Source: Johnsonella ignava ATCC 51276 (GTDB taxonomy: Bacteria; Bacillota; Clostridia; Lachnospirales; Lachnospiraceae). Taken from it: a stretch of 64,000 bases of DNA. The stretch covers positions 1-64,000 of the forward strand of contig NZ_JH378831.1 of assembly GCF_000235445.1 (NCBI RefSeq). The letters are read 5' to 3'. The notes beneath the pieces were generated by a model. The model was not told the origin of the DNA, did no database searches, and saw only the letters and a list, made by a program, of their open reading frames with translations. This document shows positions 52,807 to 62,255 of the stretch, one piece after another. Each line of letters starts with the position of its first letter. The first letter of the stretch is position 1. The position numbers were made by a program, and so were the translations under genes.

Positions 52807-54312
52807 CTATACTTTTAGCCCAAGAACCTTTTTAACCATATCGCCCATAAGCTCTATATCACATTCAAGCTTATGAATGACAGGTGCATCCTTTATATCA
52901 ATCACCGCCTTTGGAATCGCAACACCCGATGTCTTATTAAGCATTTCTATAACTTCCCAGTCATCCATACCGTTTATATCAGCTATGGCACCCATTACGC
53001 TTTTTGCGAATTTATAAGGACTTGCAGTGGCAGCTATCAATGTTTTTGTATCGTCATGGCTTTCGTTTTTATATTTTTCATAAACACTTGAAGCTACCGA
53101 AGTATGAGGATCAATTATATATCCGCTCTCTTTATAAACTCTTTTTATATTCTCCAGATTTTCATACTCTGAAGCAAAACCTCCTGTAAAATCAGACATA
53201 AATTTCATCATTGATTTATCAGCACTATAATGCCCTGAACTGTAAAGCTCATACATAAGCTTTGAAGTCTTTGCACCGCTGCAGCCGCAGCTTAAGTATA
53301 TAAGTCTTTCAAAATTGCTTGATATAAGTATATCCATAGATGGTGATATTGTAAGTGTAAAGTTACGGTTTTTATCATAAATCCCTGTTTTAAAAAAATC
53401 AAACAGCACTTTATTTTCATTTGATGCACATATAAGCTTATTTACAGGAAGTCCCATAAGTTTTGCAAAATAAGCTGCAAGTATATTCCCGAAATTACCT
53501 GTAGGCACACATATATTAACTTTTTCGCCATCATTTATATCACCGGCTTCAAGCAGCTTTATATATGCATGGACATAATATACAATCTGCGGAACAAGTC
53601 TGCCTATATTTATAGAATTTGCACTGGAAAGCATTATATCATTATCTGCAAGAAGTTTTTTAAAAGCGTGATCTGAAAATATTTTCTTTACACTCGCCTG
53701 TGCATCGTCAAAATTGCCGTGTACCGCAAAAACCTCAACATTCGCCCCCTTCTGTGTTGTCATCTGAAGCTCCTGTATACTGCTTACACCGCCTTTAGGA
53801 TAAAAAACTATTATACGGGTTCCCTCAACGTCTGCAAATCCGGACATGGCAGCCTTACCTGTATCTCCGCTTGTAGCAGTAAGTATAACTATCCTGCCAT
53901 GTATATTATTTTTTTTTGCAGCAACTTTCATAAGATGAGGCAGAATTGAAAGAGCCATATCCTTAAATGCTATCGTTGCACCATGAAAAAGTTCTATATA
54001 AAAAGCTCCGCAGGCATGCTTTATATCTATAATACTTTCAGTGTCAAATTTTCCATCATATGCTTTATCTATACATTCCTTTAATTCATCCTCACTGTAA
54101 TCTGTAAAATAAAGCCTCATAATCCTGTATGCCGTATTTTTATAATCTCTGCCAACTAAATCTTTAAGCTCAAAATCAAATACAGGTAACTTTTCAGGCA
54201 TAAAAAGACCTCCATCATCAGCAAGTCCTTTAAGTATAGCCTGTGAAGCACTCAGTTTCCTGCCATCTCCTCTTGTACTTATATATTTCATATCATTTAT
54301 ATGCTTATACAT
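52807..54312 (-). CDS. thrC: Threonine synthase
   Basis: 501 residues, a long-type ThrC. The N-terminal YISTRGDGRKLSASQAILKGLADDGGLF matches the family. The PLP lysine lies in HGATIAFKDMALSILPHLM at about residue 118, and the phosphate-binding loop in TATSGDTGKAAMSGFAD. It converts O-phosphohomoserine to threonine. GGGG lies about 9 bases before ATG 54312; an internal MKYISTRGD start at 54291 is an alternative. It is transcribed toward glnN but separated from it by 340 bp. Confidence 0.96.
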   Translation of the reverse strand: MYKHINDMKYISTRGDGRKLSASQAILKGLADDGGLFMPEKLPVFDFELKDLVGRDYKNTAYRIMRLYFTDYSEDELKECIDKAYDGKFDTESIIDIKHACGAFYIELFHGATIAFKDMALSILPHLMKVAAKKNNIHGRIVILTATSGDTGKAAMSGFADVEGTRIIVFYPKGGVSSIQELQMTTQKGANVEVFAVHGNFDDAQASVKKIFSDHAFKKLLADNDIMLSSANSINIGRLVPQIVYYVHAYIKLLEAGDINDGEKVNICVPTGNFGNILAAYFAKLMGLPVNKLICASNENKVLFDFFKTGIYDKNRNFTLTISPSMDILISSNFERLIYLSCGCSGAKTSKLMYELYSSGHYSADKSMMKFMSDFTGGFASEYENLENIKRVYKESGYIIDPHTSVASSVYEKYKNESHDDTKTLIAATASPYKFAKSVMGAIADINGMDDWEVIEMLNKTSGVAIPKAVIDIKDAPVIHKLECDIELMGDMVKKVLGLKV

Positions 54313-54347
54313 TAATCATGTCCCCTTTATAAAATCCCTGAATGTAA

Positions 54348-55247
54348 TTAAAAACTCCTTCCGCCTCCACCATGTCTGGTGCCGCTGCTTCCGGTATGTG
54401 TAGTTGAACGAAAACCTCCTGATGAGCCTCTTGATGAACCCGAGCTTCCTGAACTTATATATCTTGTCTTTGTATGTCTGCCTAAAAAATCATCTATATT
54501 TTCAGAAAGTACATAACCGGCACCTGATCTGTAAGCAAGTAAATACTGAGGTGCTGTGCCTGTCAATTTTTTCATTTTATAATTATCAATAATTACTTTA
54601 ATATTAATACCGGCTATAATAACAGATATTATAAACGATAGTATAAACTCAACTGCCGTTATTCTTTTAGGAGGTTTGTAAAAGCTTATCTCTCCTGTTT
54701 CTCTGTCATAATTATACTGACCGCTTCTTACTCCCTGCATGACATATTCGCCGGCTCTTTCGATAACGGTATCAGCACATCTGTAATATTCCTTTGACTG
54801 CATATATTCTGAAGCCTTGTCAAGAATTGAGTCAATCCTGTCATCATCAAGTATCCTTATCATATGACCTGTGGTAGATATATGAATTTTTCTGTTGTCA
54901 AAATCAATTAAAAACAGCATACCGCTATGATCCTTTGAAGTTCCGAAGCCATTTTCATCATAAAAATCATCCGCATAACTTTCAGCGGATTTTCCCTCAG
55001 CATCATTGGTAGTTACTATAACGTAGTCCATACCGGTCTTATCTTTCAGTTCTCTGATTTTTTTCTCAAGCTTATCCTGCTGAGTGCTGTCAAAAACACC
55101 TGCCATATCATATACATAGGTATCTGAATCCTTTGCATAGGCTGTAATCCCGACTGCTTCACCTATAAATATAATGCACAAAATCATAAATAAAGCAAAA
55201 ATCTTAAAATCTATTAAACCTGAATTCAATCTCTCATTACTTTTCAT
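54348..55247 (-). CDS. TPM-domain membrane protein with Ser/Gly-rich tail (YgcG-like)
   Basis: 299 residues. A hydrophobic signal/anchor (FALFMILCIIFIGEAVGITAYA) precedes a TPM domain: YVYDMAGVFDSTQQDKLEKK, MDYVIVTTNDAEG and GMLFLIDFDNRKIHISTTGHM. A TM segment follows near residue 205 (AVEFILSFIISVIIAGINI). The C-terminus is a flexible Ser/Gly/Arg/His tail (SSGSSRGSSGGFRS and HGGGGRSF). TPM proteins are linked to photosystem repair in plants and have unknown roles in Firmicutes envelopes. It lies 12 bp downstream of the zinc-ribbon gene, so the two probably work together. Confidence 0.85.
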   Translation of the reverse strand: MKSNERLNSGLIDFKIFALFMILCIIFIGEAVGITAYAKDSDTYVYDMAGVFDSTQQDKLEKKIRELKDKTGMDYVIVTTNDAEGKSAESYADDFYDENGFGTSKDHSGMLFLIDFDNRKIHISTTGHMIRILDDDRIDSILDKASEYMQSKEYYRCADTVIERAGEYVMQGVRSGQYNYDRETGEISFYKPPKRITAVEFILSFIISVIIAGINIKVIIDNYKMKKLTGTAPQYLLAYRSGAGYVLSENIDDFLGRHTKTRYISSGSSGSSRGSSGGFRSTTHTGSSGTRHGGGGRSF

Positions 55248-55259
55248 TTTTCATCTCCC

Positions 55260-56351
55260 TTATAAAATAAAATATGAAAATAGCAGAAAAATCACCATAC
55301 AAAAAGCCGCAATAAGCAAAAAATGAATCATAAGCTTTTTACTGTCAACCGGCAGCTTTCCTATAACATTACCCTTTTGCCCGTTTATTGAAAAATAATA
55401 AATTTTATTATTTTTTCTATCATTATAAGTAAGAGTCCATACAGGCATAAGTGCATATTTCCAACTATCCTGTATTATTGCAGCTTCTTTTTTAAAAATA
55501 TTAATATCCGAATATCCTGCAGTATAATCATCAAGCTTCTGCATCGCATAGCTATGTACCTCAGCCTCTATATTCTTTTCAAAATCAGAAACCTGCATAT
55601 CCTTCCTTTCAGCCATAAAGCCTGAAAGATATGACATTTTAAACTGCACCGCTTTAGCGAAGTCATATGGCAAAACACCTTCAACAAGTACCTTGTTTGC
55701 TTTTTTAAGAGCATTTCTTGCAATATTGTTTAAATCCATATCGCCCTCTTTTTTTATATGATAGCTGTCAATATCTGTATATTCCGTATTTCCAATCCTT
55801 CGTACGCTGTTTTTTTGTGCTGTTGCATCAATACAGGCATGTATCCTGCAATTATATAAAATGTACGGAAAATAAACTCCGCTTAATTTATCTATCTGAT
55901 CATTTGAATAAAAATCCTTTGGAACATACTTTTTCTTTGTTATCCATGCGGAAAATATCTGCTGTGCAGTATTTCGGTCAATCTCAAAAGGTATTACATA
56001 ATCAGGAGTGTCAGCTCCGTCCAGTCTACCTGAAAGAATTACCGGAGAATGACAATAATAGCAAAATGTAGCGGCAGTAGTTTGATCTGTAACTATCTGG
56101 GCACCGCAATTAGGGCAGTTATATAAAAGTGCCTGCTCAGCTGCAGTATTTTCATCAGCATTAAAAACATCTTCAATATGCTCATTTTGTGCCGACTCAT
56201 TTAATGCCCTTTCTTCCTGCTGTGCAAATTTTGAATCCAATTCCTCCTGTGAATACTCCAAAAGACAGTAATCACATTTATATCCCTGTGTCTGCGGATT
56301 AAATTTAAGCTCCGCTCCGCAACTGGGGCATTTATATAAAAGTGCATCCAT
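55260..56351 (-). CDS. Zinc-ribbon membrane protein (two CxxC...CxxC ribbons)
   Basis: 363 residues. The N-terminus has one ribbon (YKCPSCGAELKFNPQTQGYK then CDYC) and a second at about residue 80 (YNCPNCGAQIVTD through CYYCHSPV). A soluble middle domain contains DYVIPFEIDRNTAQQIFSAW and SGVYFPYILY. A single C-terminal TM segment ends the protein (LMIHFLLIAAFCMVIFLLFSYF). It is a cytoplasmic zinc-binding protein tethered to the membrane, partner of the downstream TPM gene by a 12-bp gap. Function unknown; the second half of the pairing recurs in Firmicutes as far as I recall. Confidence 0.8.
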   Translation of the reverse strand: MDALLYKCPSCGAELKFNPQTQGYKCDYCLLEYSQEELDSKFAQQEERALNESAQNEHIEDVFNADENTAAEQALLYNCPNCGAQIVTDQTTAATFCYYCHSPVILSGRLDGADTPDYVIPFEIDRNTAQQIFSAWITKKKYVPKDFYSNDQIDKLSGVYFPYILYNCRIHACIDATAQKNSVRRIGNTEYTDIDSYHIKKEGDMDLNNIARNALKKANKVLVEGVLPYDFAKAVQFKMSYLSGFMAERKDMQVSDFEKNIEAEVHSYAMQKLDDYTAGYSDINIFKKEAAIIQDSWKYALMPVWTLTYNDRKNNKIYYFSINGQKGNVIGKLPVDSKKLMIHFLLIAAFCMVIFLLFSYFIL

Positions 56352-56552
56352 ATGATTTTTATTTTATGTATCTATATTGCAGTCAGATTTAATCATGACT
56401 TTAGAAAAATATCAGCTTTATACACTAAGTAAAGTCTATATATTTTCTGAAAGTCAATTTTACCGGTTTTGAAGTTTATATAAACAGGTACAAAGTCTGC
56501 TGCATATTTTTATAAATACACAAGCCCTCCTTTTAAAATTTTAATACTGTGC

Positions 56553-57482
56553 TTAATCTCTCTTAAACAGTTTGAATCTGCTGTAAGGTGTGATATTGCA
56601 TACTGATAATGCAGTTAATACGGTTGCCGCTGTAAATTGGAAACCCATTCCTATGATAAACCAATTCTGCCTGATAAATCCCGAACCGGAGCCCCCTATT
56701 AAATCAAAGATTGAATCAATAGTTTCCTTATTGCCTATCACCATGTTAAGATTAATATAAAATACTGTGATTGGGTTGGTGGAATATATCCAGCCCATAA
56801 GCAATGAAGCATTTTCATGTGCATAAGCATCTCCAACTGCACCTGCATCCATAGGCAGTAAGGTCTGCTCAGAAGCCTCAATTGAAAAACCTCCTGATAA
56901 AATACCATGCGGCAGTGTCGCAAGCATAAGAACAATAAGTACTGCATAGGCAGCCGCAGCTGCTACATTGGTACTGCGGCTGAGTGATGAAGCAAAAAGC
57001 CCTATACTTCCTGCATAGTATATCACAAGTAAATATGAAATTGAAAGTTTTAGAATATCCCCCACAGTTATACCGCCGTAAACAAATACAAGTGCCATTA
57101 CAGGCAGACTTGAAACGACAAGCATAAATGTAGCAAAAAATGCTGCAAGGAACTTGCCTGCTACTATATCAAACGGCTTTATACGTGTTGTGTAGAGCAG
57201 GTCAAGTGTTTTTCTCTCCTTCTCTGAACTTATGGCACCTGCAGTAAGCGCCGGTATTATAAATAAAACAACCAGAAATTCTATAAGTGCTACAAGTCTG
57301 AATATCATTAGAAAAGAAGTATACTGCACCATGGCAGTAGTCTTTACATTCTGTATCACACTGCTCATTGATACAAATACTATAAAAGCAAGAAATGCAT
57401 TAAACAGACTTATAGCTATTGAAAATTTTATACTTCTTACCATGACTTTTTTTTCATAGGTATATACAGGATTAATAATCAT
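56553..57482 (-). CDS. ABC exporter permease (ABC-2 / GldF-like)
   Basis: 309 residues from ATG 57482. Six hydrophobic segments are seen. The conserved LLYTTRIKPFDIVAGKFLAAFFATFMLV follows the first pair and resembles the coupling region of ABC-2 permeases. The annotated longer form starts at TTG 57488, which is equally plausible because AAGGGTG lies 6 bases before it. It overlaps the ATPase gene by about 11 bp, so the pair is translationally coupled. The cargo is unknown. Confidence 0.88.
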   Translation of the reverse strand: MIINPVYTYEKKVMVRSIKFSIAISLFNAFLAFIVFVSMSSVIQNVKTTAMVQYTSFLMIFRLVALIEFLVVLFIIPALTAGAISSEKERKTLDLLYTTRIKPFDIVAGKFLAAFFATFMLVVSSLPVMALVFVYGGITVGDILKLSISYLLVIYYAGSIGLFASSLSRSTNVAAAAAYAVLIVLMLATLPHGILSGGFSIEASEQTLLPMDAGAVGDAYAHENASLLMGWIYSTNPITVFYINLNMVIGNKETIDSIFDLIGGSGSGFIRQNWFIIGMGFQFTAATVLTALSVCNITPYSRFKLFKRD

Positions 57483-58422
57483 TTTCAATAATCACCCTTT
57501 CTTCATCATGATTTGTTATCTGCATAAAAAATGACTCAAGACTTCCGGTTTCTCTTACAAACTCACATACAGGCACTTCCATATCCATAAGTTCATACAA
57601 AAGTCTTGCCTCCTCAAGTTTATCTCCGTCAAACTTAACCATAAAGGTATTTTCATTTCTCGAAACCGCTTTCACTCTTGGATTTTCTTTAAATACCGCC
57701 ATAGCGGAGCTTACAGCACCCAGTACCACTATTTTTATAGGATTTGAATGTTCTATTCTGCCAAGTATCTCGGTAAGACTTCCCTGTGCTGCGAGCATTC
57801 CGTTTTCAATAACTGCTATATCGGTGCATATCTCTGAAAGTTCTGACAGCAGATGTGAGCTTATAAGAACTGTCTTCCCACTTTTTTTAAGTTCCTTTAC
57901 AAGCCTTTTAAATTCAAAGCTGTTTCGTGGATCCAATCCGCTTGTAGGTTCGTCCATTATAAGAAATTCAGGATCATGTATAAGTGCTCTTGCCAGTGAA
58001 AGCCTCTGCTGCATACCTCTTGAGAGAGTATCTGCAATAAATTCTACCTTATCTTCAAGACCTACCTGTTCAAGAAGCTTTAAATTTCTATTTTCCGCTT
58101 TTATACCGCTTATACCGAAACCTGCAGCAAAAAATTCCATATATTCATTTACACTCATATTAAAATATGAACCGCAATTATCAGGTACATAACCTATCAT
58201 TTCCTTGACTTTAAGCGGTTTTTTTCTGGCATCAGTACCGTTTATTATAATCTGACCGTCATCCATATGACTTAAACCCATTATAAGCCTTATAGCGGTA
58301 GTTTTTCCGGCTCCATTCGGTCCTACAAGCCCATATACCTGCCCCTTTTTTATATTCATATCAAGACCTGCAAGTGCGGTATGTTTTCCGTATTTTTTCT
58401 TTAAACCTATTACTTTAAGCAT
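57472..58422 (-). CDS. ABC exporter ATP-binding protein
   Basis: 316 residues. Walker A is GPNGAGKTTAIR at about residue 35, the signature LSRGMQQRLSLARAL at about 140, and Walker B FLIMDEPTSGLDPRNS. The H-loop is SSHLLSELSEICTD. The C-terminal extension (about residues 225-316) is of the kind found in GldA/YbhF-like exporters. It pairs with the permease at 56553-57482. AAAGAGG precedes the ATG. The 864-residue membrane protein gene is 71 bp upstream. Confidence 0.94.
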   Translation of the reverse strand: MLKVIGLKKKYGKHTALAGLDMNIKKGQVYGLVGPNGAGKTTAIRLIMGLSHMDDGQIIINGTDARKKPLKVKEMIGYVPDNCGSYFNMSVNEYMEFFAAGFGISGIKAENRNLKLLEQVGLEDKVEFIADTLSRGMQQRLSLARALIHDPEFLIMDEPTSGLDPRNSFEFKRLVKELKKSGKTVLISSHLLSELSEICTDIAVIENGMLAAQGSLTEILGRIEHSNPIKIVVLGAVSSAMAVFKENPRVKAVSRNENTFMVKFDGDKLEEARLLYELMDMEVPVCEFVRETGSLESFFMQITNHDEERVIIENDY

Positions 58423-58493
58423 AATTTACCTCTTTAAATAATACCTGTTTAGGTATAAAGCCTGCATGGCATAAAGCAGCATAGCTCATATTT

Positions 58494-61088
58494 TTATTTT
58501 TCACCTTCATTTTCTTTATCACTTCCTATAACTGAAATCATAGGAAGTGATATGTTTGAATCGGAATTTTTATCTCTATATACATACCTTATCCTCATAG
58601 CTTTTGGAGGAGAGAGATAGTCATTAAGTTCATCAATACTATATGTTCTCATCTCCTTCTTATCATAGCTTGCTTTTAAATAATTATAAAAGTAGATATC
58701 ACCCTCAAATACCTCTATATTGTTGTCAAGTTTTAAAAATTCAGGTGATATATTCTCAAAATTAATTTCTTTTATATCAAGGTCATCGCCAAGCTGATAT
58801 TCAAGTACCAAGGGTTCCAGAGGATAAAAAGCGTTTGTATTTGCGAAAAATATACCTCCAAGAACCGTAGGAGTCTTTATAAGCACCTGCCTGTATACCA
58901 GATTATCCTTTTTATTGTCTGTTGTAAGTCTGCTTACAAGGAGTGATATACCGAGATTTTCCACCTCCTTACCTATGATTATATCATTATCGGGCTTATT
59001 TCTGCTAAAACCTATAACTTTCGCATCAGGTGAATATCCTGATTGATGAAAGTACATATAAAATTCAATAAGTCCTGCTTTTCCGATTGCATCCATATAA
59101 AAACGATCTGTTTTTTTATATTCAGAAGTATCTTTTTCTACGCTATCGTCTTTTGCGGGTGTGCTTTCTTTATATGAGGCAATACTTTGGGTACTACTTT
59201 GGATTTCAGGAAAATTCTCAGCTCCGGTTATAAGCCTTGATACGGTTTTTAAATTTGTAAGCGGTATATTATAAACCTTAAGGTCATCAAGAGCTATGGT
59301 TTGCCCCGGTTCCATATCGCCAAGAAGTACAAGTTTTCCATAAAGTATGACTGCAGCACTATATATTTTTTCATTATAATTATTTGTAACATAACCATAC
59401 AGTTCATCTTTGAAAAGATTTATCTCACCTGAAAATCCTATTAAATCATCATTTAAATAAGTCCTTTCAAGCTTAAAAAACTGTGAATAAAACGCACCCG
59501 GAGAATATACATCTATCCTTGTCTTATCATCATAAAATCCAAGCCCTACATCAACGCTGTCATTTTCACTAAACGGTTTACTACTCTTAAAATTAAAGTC
59601 TTCTCCTGAAATCGTACGCACTGAATACTGCTTTGATATATCAACAGTATAGTCTTTATTGTACGGATTCCTGAAATTGACATAAGTCTGCTCCGAAACG
59701 CTGTCTTCATCAACATCAAGTATACTTGCATAATTATAAAATACTCCCCTGAACCTTGTCCTTATACTGCACATATAGATGATAATCGCAAAGCATACTG
59801 ATATTATGCCTACAACTCTTATATAAAGTGTCTGAAGATTTCTTTTCTTTAAAAATAAAAATATTCCGGGACCTATGATTATTATGTACAGTATTATAAG
59901 GAACATAAACAGGTAAATATTGGGTATCTTGTCTGCTCTTTCGTTATTTATTATTGACTGTATGTCCGAATATAATCCATAATCCTGAAGATAAACTCCT
60001 CCTTCAAGTGCCTCCATCCTTGCATTGCCCAATATCTTTGACAACAGTCCGCTTATATATGAAGTATGTTTATTAGCATAATCCGATACCGCTTCATCTG
60101 CAAAATCATAGGAAGCTACAGCTATTACACCATTTTCTTTATTTACAGCACTTAATAAAGGACCTTCATCTCCAGGTATAAGCTCACTGCCTCCATGCAG
60201 CTGAAATGATACACATTCTGTTTCTATGCTGCCTCCTCCAGGCTCATCAATACCGAGCCCTTCACCTAAATCGACTTCAGTAAGCCTTGAAGCTTCATAC
60301 ATATCATCAAGAAGCTCAGGTGCATATCTTCCAAGTGTATCATTTGCCCGACTGCCGGTCCCAAGCAGCATAATGCCGCCTTTTTTTATCCAGTCCATAA
60401 GTGCCATTGACTGCATATTATTTAAATCTCTTATTCTGAAATCACTTATCACTATCATGTCAAGCTGTGAAAGTCCTGCCGAATCCTCAGGAAAATCATA
60501 TTGATCAAGTACTACCGATTTTGTAGATATTACACCGTAATTTATAAATACACTGTCAAAATAACTCAGTTTTTCAGGATTATCGCTTAAAATTCCTATT
60601 AAAAGATTATCGGAGCCTGATGAAGTATCAAGTTCGATCTCCTTTTTTATTATAACCTGTTCACCGTCATCATAAAGGCTTACAAATATGCGATCAATAT
60701 CATATCCTATTGGGACATAATAGGTTTTTTCATACTCATTTTCAAATTCAAGCGGATAATTATATTCATATACATCTCCATTAGGAGCTTTTGTCTTAAT
60801 TGATACTCTACCCTTAAAATGATCGCTTTTAACTCTGTAATTAATATGAACCGGCAGATATCTGCCGGTTCTTGCACTATTTCCATATCCATAGCTTATC
60901 TCTATGTCGGCATCTTTATCAGACTCTGGAACATTTTCAAAATTATCTCTTATCACAGAAGGCAAAACAGTTTTTATACCTGTGTTTTCGCCTGCAAATG
61001 AAGCATAACCGGTTTTTATTATCAATACTGTTGCTAATACAAGTGAGGCTGCAAAAGAAGCAGCGACTATTTTTTTAATTTCAGACAT
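58494..61088 (-). CDS. 864-residue membrane protein, unknown function, ABC exporter partner
   Basis: 864 residues. A signal/anchor at residues 8-25 (AASFAASLVLATVLIIK) is followed by a large extracytoplasmic domain. Residues about 175-245 look like a glutamine-amidotransferase/flavodoxin-type fold (LDMIVISDFRIRDLNNMQSM and MDWIKKGGIMLLGTGSRA) without a recognisable catalytic triad. Two adjacent TM segments lie near 395-445 (YLFMFLIILYIIIIGPGIFL and GIISVCFAIIIYMCSI). A second large domain ends in a region with FSRNKPDNDIIIGKEVE. It overlaps the sensor kinase stop by 8 bases and precedes the ABC ATPase. GldG-like or DUF4350-like gliding/export partners are the nearest comparison. Role not established. 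Confidence 0.65.
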   Translation of the reverse strand: MSEIKKIVAASFAASLVLATVLIIKTGYASFAGENTGIKTVLPSVIRDNFENVPESDKDADIEISYGYGNSARTGRYLPVHINYRVKSDHFKGRVSIKTKAPNGDVYEYNYPLEFENEYEKTYYVPIGYDIDRIFVSLYDDGEQVIIKKEIELDTSSGSDNLLIGILSDNPEKLSYFDSVFINYGVISTKSVVLDQYDFPEDSAGLSQLDMIVISDFRIRDLNNMQSMALMDWIKKGGIMLLGTGSRANDTLGRYAPELLDDMYEASRLTEVDLGEGLGIDEPGGGSIETECVSFQLHGGSELIPGDEGPLLSAVNKENGVIAVASYDFADEAVSDYANKHTSYISGLLSKILGNARMEALEGGVYLQDYGLYSDIQSIINNERADKIPNIYLFMFLIILYIIIIGPGIFLFLKKRNLQTLYIRVVGIISVCFAIIIYMCSIRTRFRGVFYNYASILDVDEDSVSEQTYVNFRNPYNKDYTVDISKQYSVRTISGEDFNFKSSKPFSENDSVDVGLGFYDDKTRIDVYSPGAFYSQFFKLERTYLNDDLIGFSGEINLFKDELYGYVTNNYNEKIYSAAVILYGKLVLLGDMEPGQTIALDDLKVYNIPLTNLKTVSRLITGAENFPEIQSSTQSIASYKESTPAKDDSVEKDTSEYKKTDRFYMDAIGKAGLIEFYMYFHQSGYSPDAKVIGFSRNKPDNDIIIGKEVENLGISLLVSRLTTDNKKDNLVYRQVLIKTPTVLGGIFFANTNAFYPLEPLVLEYQLGDDLDIKEINFENISPEFLKLDNNIEVFEGDIYFYNYLKASYDKKEMRTYSIDELNDYLSPPKAMRIRYVYRDKNSDSNISLPMISVIGSDKENEGEK

Positions 61089-62226
61089 TTGTAAAATTTT
61101 CCTTATTAATATCTAATTCCGTTTTAAGTTTAACTATAAATGCAGTACCGTTTAAATCACTTTTTACTTCAATAAAGGTTCCATGCATCTGTGCAATATT
61201 TTGTGCAATTGCAAGGCCAAGCCCAGTGCCGCCTGTTTCAGATGATCTTGAATGTTCAAGTCTGTAAAATTTTTCAAATATAAGAGCAAGTTCTTTTTTA
61301 GGTATCACTTTGCCATAATTTATAACTGAGACTGATGCATAATCATGATATACTTCTATCTTTACATCTATTTTTTTGCCGTCAACACCATATTTTATAG
61401 CATTGCCTATAAGATTTTCAAAAAGTCTTGCAAGCAGATTTGCATCAGCATCTATGAACTTACTGCTTTTATTTGTTGTAAGAGAAAACGCAAGCCCCTT
61501 TTCCATAAAATTAGGGTAAAACTCCTCCATAAGCTGACTTATCAGCTTTACAAGATCTATTTTTTCAACCTTCATAGCAATTTTTCCATAATTAAGTTTT
61601 GTAAATCCGAAAAGATCTTCTATAAGCTTTTCAAGTTTTTTTGACTTTGTATATGCTATCTTAGTATAATTTATTCTGGTTTCATCATCAATTTTATTAT
61701 TTTTTGACAGGAGTTCAAGATAGCCTATTATTGAAGTAAGCGGTGTCCTTAAGTCATGGGCTACATTTGTAATAAGCTCATTTTTAGTCTTTTCAGACTC
61801 TCTTTCCCTCTCCATCAGGTTTTTTATATCACTTACCATTGTATTCAAAGTTTGAGCCATATCCGAAAATTCATCATCTCCTTCGACCTCAAGACTTGTA
61901 TTTAAATCACCGGAGGCTACACTTTTCATGGCACGGGATATGTCTTCTATATATCCAAATGATTTTCTTTGCAACATCCAGAATACAAATGTAAACATAC
62001 CTATACCGAAAAGTACAAATAAAAGAACTGTTATAGTCTCAAATCTTAAAAACGAAACCACAATCTCATTTTCAGAATTATAAAATTTCGGAAGTTCAAG
62101 CAGAGTAAATACATTATTTACAATAAAATATTCTAAAAGGCAGCTTATTATAAGTGCATAAATAACATTTATGAGTACACGTGTATGAAATTTTTTATAA
62201 TTGGTGCTTTTTATACCGTCATTCAT
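61081..62226 (-). CDS. HAMP-domain sensor histidine kinase (VanS-like)
   Basis: 381 residues. Two TM segments lie at about residues 16-40 and 73-95, with a short extracytoplasmic loop between. A HAMP region follows (MKSVASGDLNTSLEVEGDDE). The H-box is NVAHDLRTPLTSIIGYLELL at about residue 158, the N-box LLARLFENLIGNAIKYG and the G-box GGTGLGLAIAQNIAQMHG. The ATG at 62226 is preferred; the longer in-frame start at 62238 is GTG and lacks a good site. It overlaps the 864-residue gene by 8 bases and probably senses the envelope and controls the exporter module. Confidence 0.92.
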   Translation of the reverse strand: MNDGIKSTNYKKFHTRVLINVIYALIISCLLEYFIVNNVFTLLELPKFYNSENEIVVSFLRFETITVLLFVLFGIGMFTFVFWMLQRKSFGYIEDISRAMKSVASGDLNTSLEVEGDDEFSDMAQTLNTMVSDIKNLMERERESEKTKNELITNVAHDLRTPLTSIIGYLELLSKNNKIDDETRINYTKIAYTKSKKLEKLIEDLFGFTKLNYGKIAMKVEKIDLVKLISQLMEEFYPNFMEKGLAFSLTTNKSSKFIDADANLLARLFENLIGNAIKYGVDGKKIDVKIEVYHDYASVSVINYGKVIPKKELALIFEKFYRLEHSRSSETGGTGLGLAIAQNIAQMHGTFIEVKSDLNGTAFIVKLKTELDINKENFTNV

Positions 62227-62255
62227 GACCTTCACCACTTTTTTTATTCAGGTTG

